This document shows, in pieces, positions 47,529 through 54,390 of a stretch of DNA of 54,390 bases. The position numbers and the translations under genes are program-made. Below the pieces are notes generated by a model that was not told the DNA's origin, did no database searches, and saw only the letters and a list, made by a program, of their open reading frames with translations. Origin of the DNA: Bacteroidota bacterium (GTDB lineage Bacteria; Bacteroidota; Bacteroidia; Cytophagales; Cyclobacteriaceae); the NCBI GenBank assembly GCA_023417785.1, contig JAEZEH010000072.1:1-54390 (forward strand), given 5' to 3'. Numbering within the stretch: the first letter of the stretch is position 1; each line of letters starts with the position of its first letter.

Positions 47529-47957
47529 ATGAGTTCACAAAACAAACGAATCGTAGCAGATTTCATTGAAGAAATCTGGAACCAAATCCAGTTCGATAAA
47601 ATTGACCATTACATTTCCACCGACTTCATCGACCATTCATTACCATTGACTTTGCCAGCAAACAAAGAAGGCATGAAACTTTGGATTATTGCCACCGGCA
47701 AATCTTTTGAACATAAAACCATAATCGACGAAATTCTGTGCGAAGAGGATAGAGTTATGCTAAAGATCAGAATGCAACTTAAACACATCGGCGTTTGGAG
47801 AGAGATCGCGCCCACTGATCTTGAAATTTCAGCGGTTGGATATAGGTATTACAAACTCCGGGATAAAAAGATTGTTGAACATTGGTCGTTGCTTGATGGT
47901 AACTCAATTGAAAATCAGCTTAAAAAAGCGGGGCACGGCTGTAAAATACAGGAGTAA
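47529..47957 (+). CDS. SnoaL-like (NTF2-fold) protein
   Basis: A 142-residue protein with the SnoaL-like ester-cyclase pattern: an N-terminal helix FIEEIWNQIQFDKIDHYI, then FIDHSLPL, and a sheet ending KIVEHWSLLDG. Family members act as cyclases, isomerases or binding proteins with an NTF2-like cone. The frame opens with a TTG at 47502; the ATG at 47529 is preferred. It follows the Crp/Fnr gene on the same strand. No reaction can be assigned. Confidence 0.87.
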   Translation: MSSQNKRIVADFIEEIWNQIQFDKIDHYISTDFIDHSLPLTLPANKEGMKLWIIATGKSFEHKTIIDEILCEEDRVMLKIRMQLKHIGVWREIAPTDLEISAVGYRYYKLRDKKIVEHWSLLDGNSIENQLKKAGHGCKIQE

Positions 47958-47992
47958 ACGGAAAAATAAGTGGCGCTTCAGAAGCGTCCAGC

Positions 47993-50380
47993 TCATTCGT
48001 AACGCAATGATTTAACTGGATTGGCCCTGGCACTTCTTAAAATCTGTAATCCGGTGGTGATGATGGTCACCAGAAAGAGGATTATTGCGGGAAGAACAAA
48101 TGAGTAGATTTGAATAGTGCTTTGATAAGGAAATTTTGAAATCCACGATTGCATAATATACCACGCCATAGGAACGCCGATCACATAACCTATACTGGCC
48201 AGCACCAGAAATTCTTTTAATAACAACAGAATAACACTACCATCGGATCCGCCGAGAATCTTGCGGATGCCTATTTCCTTGGTGCGATGGATAGTGAGCA
48301 GGGAAGCGAGGCCCGTCAATCCTACCCCTGCCAACAATAGAGAAGTAAGGGTGAAATATGAGCTTATTCTTGTAAGGGCCTCCTCATTTTTATACTGCTT
48401 TCTGAAATCTGCATCCAGAAATGAAAAGCTAAAAGGTGCCCCGGTGACAGCCTTCCATTTTGCCATTGCCATCTTTATGCCCGCCGCATCTCTGATTTTT
48501 ACCAAAAGACGTGTTTCCGGAGGCCATTCGTTATTCACCATAGCAATGAAAAGCGGCCTTATTTTCGAGTTCAGTGATTGATAATGAAAATCTTTGGTAA
48601 CCCCTACAATATCCCAATGGTTATCAAAAACGGTAATACGCTGACCCAACGCAGCCTCATTGCTTGGCCATCGCATAAATTTGACGAACGATTCATTTAC
48701 AAGAATGGCATGATGAAGATCATTGAGGTTTTCCCCCGGCTGAAAATAGCGTCCGCTGAGCAATGGAATCCCCAATAGACGGCCAAAGTTCTCATCGGCA
48801 TAATATGTATCGACCGCTATTTCTATCTTCTCTCCCTTGTTGAAAGTCCAGACAAGCTGCCACGGTGTGGACTCACCACCCGGATATGAATTACTTCCGA
48901 CTACGGAGGCTTCCATTGACGCTGTATTGAGCTCGTCGCGGAGTACATAAAGATCCTGCATGGAAATAGTGGACGTGGGCACTTTAACGACCATCACCTG
49001 TTCCTGGTCGAAGCCAAGCTCATGGTCCCATATGTATTGTAGTTGCCCCTTGATGATGAAAGTGCATATGATTGCTATTGTGGAAATGGAGAACTGCACA
49101 ACGAGAAGCACCTTACGGATACGTTGCGTGGAAGGTAGCCGCCCCTTCCCTTTCAGCCCCCTGCTAATGTTCATCGACGATAGGAAAAACGCCGGGTAAA
49201 TAACAGACACAACTCCGACCGCCAGGAGGGTAATAAAAACCGAAAGAAGTATCCGCCCTTCAAACAATTCATAAAACGAAAGTTGAATGGCAAAATAGTC
49301 GTTTATATAAGGTAGGAATACGAGGAGCATCGTAACCGAAAGTGCAAAGGCAATGAATGTCAACAGCACTGCTTCGAATACAAATTGTGTAATGAGCTGT
49401 ATCTTCTGCGCACCCAATGTTTTTCGAATTCCAACCTCGGTCGTCCTTTCGATCGATTTCATAATCGAAAGATTCACATAGTTTATTATTACCAGCCCTA
49501 TAATGAGAACACCTATTCCCAGCAGAATATAAATGTAGTTTAGATTTCCCTTTGCTGTATCATCGGCCAAACCATTGACAAAATGTACATCCTGCAATGC
49601 TTGTAAACTCACAGCAATATTACTTTTCATATCGTAGGCCCTTAAGGCCGTACAATTATCATTCACAAGCTTGGCCATGCCATCAATAAGCGATTGATCA
49701 GCGTTTGCCGACTCCTTCAACAATGCGTAAGTGAAGACGTCAAAGTCATTCCATGTTTCGTATACACTGAAGTCATAAGAAATAAATGCCTCGGCATACA
49801 AGTCCGAATTATTAGGTATATCCTTGATAACAGCCGTAACGGTGTATTCTTCGCCATCAGCAAAAACTATCCTATTAAGCGGATCACGGTCCCCAAAGTA
49901 CTTTTTGGCGAGACGTTGCGACAATACGATTGATTTTGGATTGCTCAGGGCAGTGGATGCATTACCCTTAATAATGTGATAGCTAAATATATCCAACAAC
50001 TGGGCTTCCGTTCTGAAGATGTTCTTTTCTTCGTAAACTGATTCCTGGCCACCCCTTTCGATATTTATCACCCCATCATATTTAAGCAATCGAACTGAGT
50101 TCTCAACGGCTGCGAGCTTCTGCTTCAGTTCAGGTGACAATCCACTGGGCGATAAGGCCGTAGCAACTGTAAGCCCCGAGTTTGCTTTGTAACTGGTCGT
50201 TACGCGGTAAATCCTGTTTTTCTTTTCATGAAAACGATCGAAGCCAAGCTCATAACTGGCGTAAAGAATAATGACTAATGAACTAAAGATGCCCACAATC
50301 AAACCGGTAAGGTTAATACCGGCATGGACCTTGTCTTTCAAAAAACTACGGATAGATACAACAATGAAGCTTTTGAACAT
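47993..50380 (-). CDS. MacB/FtsX-type ABC transporter permease
   Basis: A 795-residue inner-membrane protein with two FtsX-permease units, the Bacteroidota form of MacB-like permeases. There is an N-terminal membrane segment (about 20-42), a large periplasmic MacB_PCD domain with TVTAVIKDIPNNSDL, three helices with SIERTTEVGIRKTLGAQ between them, a second periplasmic domain and the C-terminal helices with IHRTKEIGIRKILGGS. It ends SARANPVKSLRYE, the usual family ending. No ATPase gene is present in the window. Members work in lipoprotein, peptide or antibiotic export, or in mechanotransmission; substrate unknown. Remnants of two relatives lie on either side. Confidence 0.93.
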   Translation of the reverse strand: MFKSFIVVSIRSFLKDKVHAGINLTGLIVGIFSSLVIILYASYELGFDRFHEKKNRIYRVTTSYKANSGLTVATALSPSGLSPELKQKLAAVENSVRLLKYDGVINIERGGQESVYEEKNIFRTEAQLLDIFSYHIIKGNASTALSNPKSIVLSQRLAKKYFGDRDPLNRIVFADGEEYTVTAVIKDIPNNSDLYAEAFISYDFSVYETWNDFDVFTYALLKESANADQSLIDGMAKLVNDNCTALRAYDMKSNIAVSLQALQDVHFVNGLADDTAKGNLNYIYILLGIGVLIIGLVIINYVNLSIMKSIERTTEVGIRKTLGAQKIQLITQFVFEAVLLTFIAFALSVTMLLVFLPYINDYFAIQLSFYELFEGRILLSVFITLLAVGVVSVIYPAFFLSSMNISRGLKGKGRLPSTQRIRKVLLVVQFSISTIAIICTFIIKGQLQYIWDHELGFDQEQVMVVKVPTSTISMQDLYVLRDELNTASMEASVVGSNSYPGGESTPWQLVWTFNKGEKIEIAVDTYYADENFGRLLGIPLLSGRYFQPGENLNDLHHAILVNESFVKFMRWPSNEAALGQRITVFDNHWDIVGVTKDFHYQSLNSKIRPLFIAMVNNEWPPETRLLVKIRDAAGIKMAMAKWKAVTGAPFSFSFLDADFRKQYKNEEALTRISSYFTLTSLLLAGVGLTGLASLLTIHRTKEIGIRKILGGSDGSVILLLLKEFLVLASIGYVIGVPMAWYIMQSWISKFPYQSTIQIYSFVLPAIILFLVTIITTGLQILRSARANPVKSLRYE

Positions 50381-51096
50381 ATGGCTAACGAATTAAGATT
50401 CTTATTCAATCGAATCAACGACGATTTTTAGATGTTCCCGTATCCGACAGCGAGATCCTTTTTTCTACCTGCCATGCAGCGCAATTTCAAATAGCCAGCG
50501 CAGGGCATACTCAGGACGTCGTCTCATCTCATCACGGGTTTCACACTTCGGGCATAGTTCATTATATGCGGAAATCCCTCGTATGCTTTTGTAAGAAACC
50601 GTACGCATGCTTGAATAAAGATAATCGATTCCATTCACATCGTCCATCTCCCCGAGGGATTTTGTTACAGCGGCCTTCCCCAGAGGCGTAGGGTGTTCCG
50701 GGCTGTCGTCATTGCTATCGCGATAGCGCTGGTTCGCTGCATCTATGGTCCGTCTTCAATGGTATAGTGGATTTCTTAGGAATGTTGTCGGTGGTGTCGT
50801 CGCGTCTGTCATGATATTTGCGTCGCGTTGGTTCGTGCCCTAAGCGCTATCAGGGTCGGTCGCACTTCCACTTGTAAGACCGAGAAGATTCCATTCACGT
50901 GCAGCGCCCTCTCTTGTCGTTCCACATGGCGTCGGAGGCAGAGTAATTAATTCGCCCAGTCGAACGATTAGCATTCGTTCCCCATCGCTTGAATCATACT
51001 CTTCAATCTCATATACGCTCAGATTGAGTCGTGCGTGTCCAACCTCCGCCCACCCTTCCTGACAACACCATCGTGGTAACCGTGAGGGCTAACCTT
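50381..51096. other. Gene-free region upstream of the permease
   Basis: About 700 bases without a credible gene. It contains a 60-codon minus-strand frame (50465-50647) without recognisable features and a perfect 14-base palindrome GCTATCGCGATAGC at 50714-50727, with a related AGCGCTATC at 50838-50846. The left end must include the promoter of the permease gene. Confidence 0.45.
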
Positions 51097-51195
51097 TACT
51101 CAGCACGCAGCGAATCAACAGGTTTTGCCGATGCGGCCTTAATTGATTCAAGACTTACCGTTAACCATGCAATCAGTAACGCCGCCACTAGGGTG
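51097..51195 (-). pseudogene. C-terminal remnant of an ABC permease
   Basis: The minus-strand frame ending with the stop codon at 51097-51099 reads AALLIAWLTVSLESIKAAS and then AKPVDSLRAE. This is the standard last membrane helix and ending of MacB/FtsX-type permeases, comparable to ANPVKSLRYE at the end of the intact gene at 47993. Upstream of about 51195 the homology stops, so only some 30 codons of the gene survive. The assignment rests on the ending alone and is moderately secure. Confidence 0.7.
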
Positions 51196-51530
51196 GACTG
51201 TGGGGAGGTGATGCGGGCTTATGGGGATGTTTGTTGAGGTGGTGACGACGGGTGACCAGATTTGGATTGCGGAGCCCGTCTGCCTGCCCTGATAAGGTGG
51301 ATAAGGTGTGAGTAACTCAACATGACTTGTTATTAAGGTTTTAAGGTTAGAGTCCTGAGCGATACGAGTTCTTTACTATAAGTCCGCGGGAATCTAATCT
51401 TACGGTCATCACATTTCACGCCGCTCCGAGAACCTGTTTTTTAAGGGTTTGATGCTTCATTTGGAAGCTGTCCAGCGTACGTTTGATGTACTGCCAGGGG
51501 CTTCTATCTTTCTGGCGTACTGCTCTTCAT

Positions 51531-51574
51531 CCCGTATCAATCCCGTATCTGACCCGTATCTGACCCGTATCCGA
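51531..51574 (+). repeat. Four 11-bp direct repeats plus an inverted copy
   Basis: Four consecutive units of the form CCCGTATCNRA (51531, 51542, 51553, 51564) differ only in the last three bases. An inverted copy GATACGGG follows at 51589-51596 and can pair with the last unit as an 8-bp stem. The sequence lies outside any gene. Iteron-like protein binding or simple slippage are both possible. Confidence 0.8.
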
Positions 51575-51784
51575 CCTGCCTTTTAATAGATACGGGTTTT
51601 CTGGGACAATAAGGAATAATAAAATTCGTTGATATACCCGTACCACTAAAATACGGATACAATTGGTAAGCTGAAATCAGGCTTTTCCTTTACAGACTCT
51701 CGACGTTCCTGGTTGAAGAGTGGGACGTGAAAGGAGAGTTTGGATCAGGTGTACTCGACGTCATGTCAGATGTTGAAATCACTC

Positions 51785-51802
51785 ATTACAAAAGTTTGTA
51801 AT
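51785..51802. promoter_or_regulatory. Perfect 8-2-8 dyad, operator-like
   Basis: ATTACAAA-AG-TTTGTAAT is a perfect inverted repeat, the size of a dimeric repressor site. No intact gene starts next to it, so it may be an orphan operator left from a lost gene. The regulator is unknown. Confidence 0.3.
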
Positions 51803-51858
51803 CAAATTTAGTTGAAGAAATCGATGCGGCGATCACCCGCTCATTGTCACGCGTTAGC

Positions 51859-51968
51859 GGACGCTGAGCTTTTCGCGCACCATTTTGCTTCGATGGACTG
51901 CAATTCTGTGACGTACCCTCGAACGGCGTTCCTCGGATTACTCCATGTTCCATCCAGCATCAGCGTCC
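51859..51968 (+). repeat. Dispersed ~110-bp repeat, copy B
   Basis: Second copy. Ends GGACGCTGA / TCAGCGTCC form a perfect 9-bp terminal inverted repeat. It is preceded by CGCGTTAGC, which also precedes copy C. Copies B and C are close to 85 percent identical by eye, with differences clustered in the left third. Confidence 0.9.
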
Positions 51969-52028
51969 ACGCCCTCTCGCACCAACCCCCCCTTCGCGCG
52001 TGACGTTGATGAGGTGAGACGCGTTAGC

Positions 52029-52138
52029 GGACGATGAGCTTTTCGCCGACCGTTATACCTTGATGGACTGCAATTCTGTGACGTACCCTTGAACGGCGTT
52101 CCTCGGATTACTCCGCGTTCCATCCAGCATCAGCGTCC
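52029..52138 (+). repeat. Dispersed ~110-bp repeat, copy C
   Basis: Third copy, 170 bases downstream of copy B in the same orientation. The terminal inverted repeat has one mismatch (GGACGATGA / TCAGCGTCC). The right half is nearly identical to copy B. It lies 171 bases before the start of the gluzincin gene. Confidence 0.9.
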
Positions 52139-52309
52139 TCTTACGATGTGAGCCTGATGGGGTGATCACGGGCCCCGGTTCCAACTGTAGGCATGCTGAG
52201 ATGCTGAAAGTAAAATAAGTAGAAAGCCTTATCTTCGCTGTTGCGTTGATTAATGACGAGGTAACCCGGCTGATTATCGATGTCTACATATGATCGCTAA
52301 CAAAGTACA

Positions 52310-53107
52310 ATGAAAAAAGTAAGGTTCATCCTTCTGTTATCTGGCGCACTAATTATTGTCTATTTCGGAGCAATGATATTCCGGAATATTTCAGTCGTGG
52401 ACAATCTAACAGTGATCAGAACAGATCACTTCGCTATTTTCTATCATGGGATCTATAAAGGTGAGGCACAAAACCTGGCGGATAATCTCGAAAAAAATTA
52501 CGAAAGGATCAGAACCAATTTAAATGACCCAGGCCACGATACAATCCGGGTATTCGTTCATCCGACACAAATTGACTTTAACACCGGAACAGGTCTCGCA
52601 AACAGCACCGCCAATGGGACAAGCAGAGGCCCTGACGAATTTCATTTTCTCTGGACAAATTGGTTCAATAGCGTTTTTCCTGATGACCCGATAAAGACAG
52701 CGATTCACGAATTTACTCATTGCGTCCAGTTAAACATTCTTATCAAGGACGCACAAAGAAAATGGCCAGATGTACATCCCGGTGACTTTGACAAAATGTT
52801 TGAGGAGAAATTTATCAATGATTACCCGCAATGGTTTTGGGAAGCTGTCTGTGACTATGAAGCGGGCGTAGTAAATACCTTAAGTGTGAAGTATGGAATG
52901 CGAAAGAATCTTACGTTACAGGAATTGAACAGCAGCAATCAAATTTATAATGTAGGCTACACCGTTATCGAGTACATCGTTGAGAAATGGGGCAAAAACA
53001 AATTACCCGATCTGATCAGATCCTACGTTGACATTAGATCAGTGTTAGGCGTGAGCGATTCTGAATTTGAAAAAGGCTGGATGGATTTTGTTAATGAAAA
53101 GTATTAA
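52310..53107 (+). CDS. Membrane-anchored gluzincin-type metallopeptidase (peptidase MA-like)
   Basis: A 265-residue protein with one N-terminal membrane segment (about residues 5-23) and a peptidase MA-like domain. The zinc site is complete: His133, Glu134 and His137 in IHEFTHCVQ, and a likely third ligand Glu178 in WFWEAVCDYEAG, 41 residues later, the usual spacing for gluzincins. The N-terminal beta segment TDHFAIFYHG and the ending helix are as in the family. Substrate is unknown. It stands alone between repeat copy C and a gene-free stretch. Confidence 0.85.
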   Translation: MKKVRFILLLSGALIIVYFGAMIFRNISVVDNLTVIRTDHFAIFYHGIYKGEAQNLADNLEKNYERIRTNLNDPGHDTIRVFVHPTQIDFNTGTGLANSTANGTSRGPDEFHFLWTNWFNSVFPDDPIKTAIHEFTHCVQLNILIKDAQRKWPDVHPGDFDKMFEEKFINDYPQWFWEAVCDYEAGVVNTLSVKYGMRKNLTLQELNSSNQIYNVGYTVIEYIVEKWGKNKLPDLIRSYVDIRSVLGVSDSEFEKGWMDFVNEKY

Positions 53108-53491
53108 TGCTTGACGAAGGTTGCTATGGAGAGGGTGCAGGCCGCGGGTCAACCAGGTCTCAAGTCGCGGTTCTTCTGTCAGGGCTTAAGCCCTTGTGTT
53201 GAGCAATACCACCTATCCCGTTAGGGACAATCATCAGCGCCCACGACGAATTCCTCAAGGCTGGAAAACTATTTGATAGGGAACAAAATACGCGTAGTCG
53301 CGAAGGTACGGCTTCCATCAGCAGCCATTTTGAGATGTCCGAATGATAGAAAACGCAGAAAGCACTACCTTCGTCAATGCGGATAACAAATGTGACTGAT
53401 TATTCTTGATTGGGTTGCTGCCGCGCTTGCGTGCCAGCGTAGCTCCATATCCGTAGTAGTGCGATATTCTAACCATAGTCTGAACGGAGAT
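53108..53491. other. Gene-free region with palindrome and possible repeat end
   Basis: About 380 bases. It holds a perfect 14-base palindrome AGGGCTTAAGCCCT at 53181-53194 and, at 53232-53245, a sequence that matches the right end of repeat copy B with one mismatch (ATCAGCGCCCACG against ATCAGCGTCCACG), possibly a fourth, partial copy. The promoter of the downstream hydrolase should be near 53360-53480. Confidence 0.4.
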
Positions 53492-54292
53492 ATGAAAAAA
53501 GTAATATCAAAAGATGGTACTACCATCGCATTCGATAAGAATGGAAATGGACCGGCGCTCATTCTTGTCGGTGGCTCTTTTGAGCAACGGGCGATGGATT
53601 CAGAGACGTCCCAACTGGCAGCACAACCCCTCCTGTCCCGGCACTTCACCGTGTTTCATTATGATCGCCGGGGCCGTGGTGACAGTACTGATACGCAGCC
53701 CTATGCGGTTGAACGTGAAGTTGAGGACATTGAAGCTCTGATCGATGAAGCGGGTGAGTCGGCTTTCTTATCAGGTATTTCCTCCGGGGGAGCGCTTGCC
53801 ATGGAAGCTGCAATAAAGCTGGGCAAGAAGGTGAAGAAACTTGCCATGTACGAAGCGCCGTATAACTTCAGAGACGGAGATACCGGGAACGAATTAAAGA
53901 AATTCAGAGAGAACTTCAGGCAGGCAATGGCGGCAGGTCGCCGCGGCGATGCCGTTGGACACTTCCTTATAATGCTAGGCATGCCCGCAGAGCAACTGGA
54001 CGAAATGCGCCAGCTTCCGATGTGGCCAATGTGGGAAGCGATAGCGCCTACTTTTCATTACGATGCCGCCCTCATGGGTGATGACGGATCAATACCCACC
54101 GAACGCGCAGCCCGTATTACTGCGCCTGCGCTCCTCATGAACGGCGGCGCGAGTTCGCCATCGATGTACATCACTGCCAAAACGCTCGCCAACGCTATCC
54201 CCAATGGTCAGCACCTCACACTGGATGGTCAGACGCACGTGGTCTCTGCGGATGCTCTTGCTCCTGTGCTGGTCGAATTCTTCAGTTCCTAG
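53492..54292 (+). CDS. Alpha/beta hydrolase
   Basis: A 266-residue cytoplasmic alpha/beta-fold hydrolase. Visible: HG-like oxyanion segment LVGGSFEQRA, FHYDRRGRGDS after strand 4, nucleophile Ser97 in SGISSGGALAME, and the late catalytic His in GQTHVVSADALAPV. The acidic residue of the triad should lie near the loop after PALLMNGG, but I cannot fix it. The frame runs back to 53459; the ATG at 53492 is preferred because MKKVISKDGTTIAFD is a typical start. Esterase, lactonase or haloperoxidase-like activity is possible; substrate unknown. No partner genes. Confidence 0.9.
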   Translation: MKKVISKDGTTIAFDKNGNGPALILVGGSFEQRAMDSETSQLAAQPLLSRHFTVFHYDRRGRGDSTDTQPYAVEREVEDIEALIDEAGESAFLSGISSGGALAMEAAIKLGKKVKKLAMYEAPYNFRDGDTGNELKKFRENFRQAMAAGRRGDAVGHFLIMLGMPAEQLDEMRQLPMWPMWEAIAPTFHYDAALMGDDGSIPTERAARITAPALLMNGGASSPSMYITAKTLANAIPNGQHLTLDGQTHVVSADALAPVLVEFFSS

Positions 54293-54390
54293 GATCCCTC
54301 TGGTTATGAACAGGCAAACCCTGGCTCAGATCAGTCGTCCGACCGGTATAATACTTATCTAGTTTTCGGGAGTAAAGAATATAAATGTAA

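Larger units (their letters stand above)
51200..51858. other. Gene-free, repeat-bearing region
   Basis: About 660 bases with no intact gene. It holds the 11-bp tandem repeat (51531-51574), a dyad at 51785-51802 and two short start-less frames with protein-like composition: minus strand 51416-51524, ending KQVLGAA, and plus strand 51673-51801, ending DVMSDVEITHYKSL. Neither can be named. Confidence 0.4.

Noticed and set aside
50465..50647. Minus-strand frame of 60 codons upstream of the ABC permease
   Set aside because: Short, no family resemblance, and no start signal that can be told from chance.
51031..51237. Plus-strand frame of 68 codons
   Set aside because: It is the antisense of the permease C-terminal remnant on the minus strand.
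51531..51596. Possible CRISPR array
   Set aside because: The units are only 11 bp and are directly adjacent; there are no spacers and no cas gene in the window.
51785..51802. BlaI/MecI or CopY operator
   Set aside because: The TACA and TGTA half-sites are six bases apart here, not two as in those operators as I recall them.

Overview
The window is a stretch of bacterial chromosome that most likely comes from a Bacteroidota (Bacteroidetes) member of the Cytophagales type. The basis is gene content: an SSB-like DUF3127 protein, a secreted TPR-CHAT protein, a PafA-type phosphatase, MacB/FtsX-type permeases with the NYLK start, a B. fragilis-type mannan operon, and few Shine-Dalgarno sequences with several TTG starts. 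No rRNA or tRNA gene was seen, so the placement is an inference from gene families.

Bases 1-7013: the 3' part of a methylmalonyl-CoA mutase large subunit with a strong terminator, a 1417-residue secreted TPR-CHAT protein with an intact His/Cys dyad, and a glutaminyl-peptide cyclotransferase lipoprotein. Bases 7015-17821 are rich in nucleic-acid enzymes: a RecB/AddA-like helicase-nuclease, a membrane-anchored patatin phospholipase, an IGHMBP2/UPF1-like SF1 helicase coupled to a SMUG2-like uracil-DNA glycosylase, and HrpB. Bases 17822-34870 are mostly housekeeping and envelope genes: a ceramidase-like membrane protein, a small outer-membrane-type protein, superoxide dismutase, DUF3127, TadA, AspS, a methyltransferase, PafA with a WG-repeat protein, an uncharacterised helical protein, a single-domain response regulator, an ALDH7-type dehydrogenase, an HtrA protease and Hsp20.

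Bases 35216-44593 hold a glycosyltransferase followed by a compact minus-strand beta-mannan module. A secreted GH26 mannanase, an SSS-family sugar symporter, a GH130 mannosylglucose phosphorylase, a mannobiose 2-epimerase and a type II phosphomannose-isomerase-like cupin form one tightly coupled operon that ends in a terminator. A separately terminated SGNH acetyl esterase lies upstream. Together they read as mannan -> mannobiose -> import -> Man-Glc -> mannose-1-phosphate + glucose -> glycolysis, with deacetylation outside. No SusC/SusD pair is present in the window.

Bases 44845-54390 are accessory and partly decayed. They contain one intact MacB/FtsX-type ABC permease flanked by an N-terminal permease fragment (frameshifted and truncated) and a C-terminal permease remnant, a Crp/Fnr regulator with a SnoaL-like protein, a membrane-anchored gluzincin, two alpha/beta hydrolases, and long gene-poor stretches. 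Three copies of a ~110-bp repeat with 9-bp terminal inverted repeats and an 11-bp tandem repeat lie in these stretches. The best candidates for something undescribed are this repeat family and the SSB-tailed DUF3127 protein; the mannan operon with its added cupin extends a known system.
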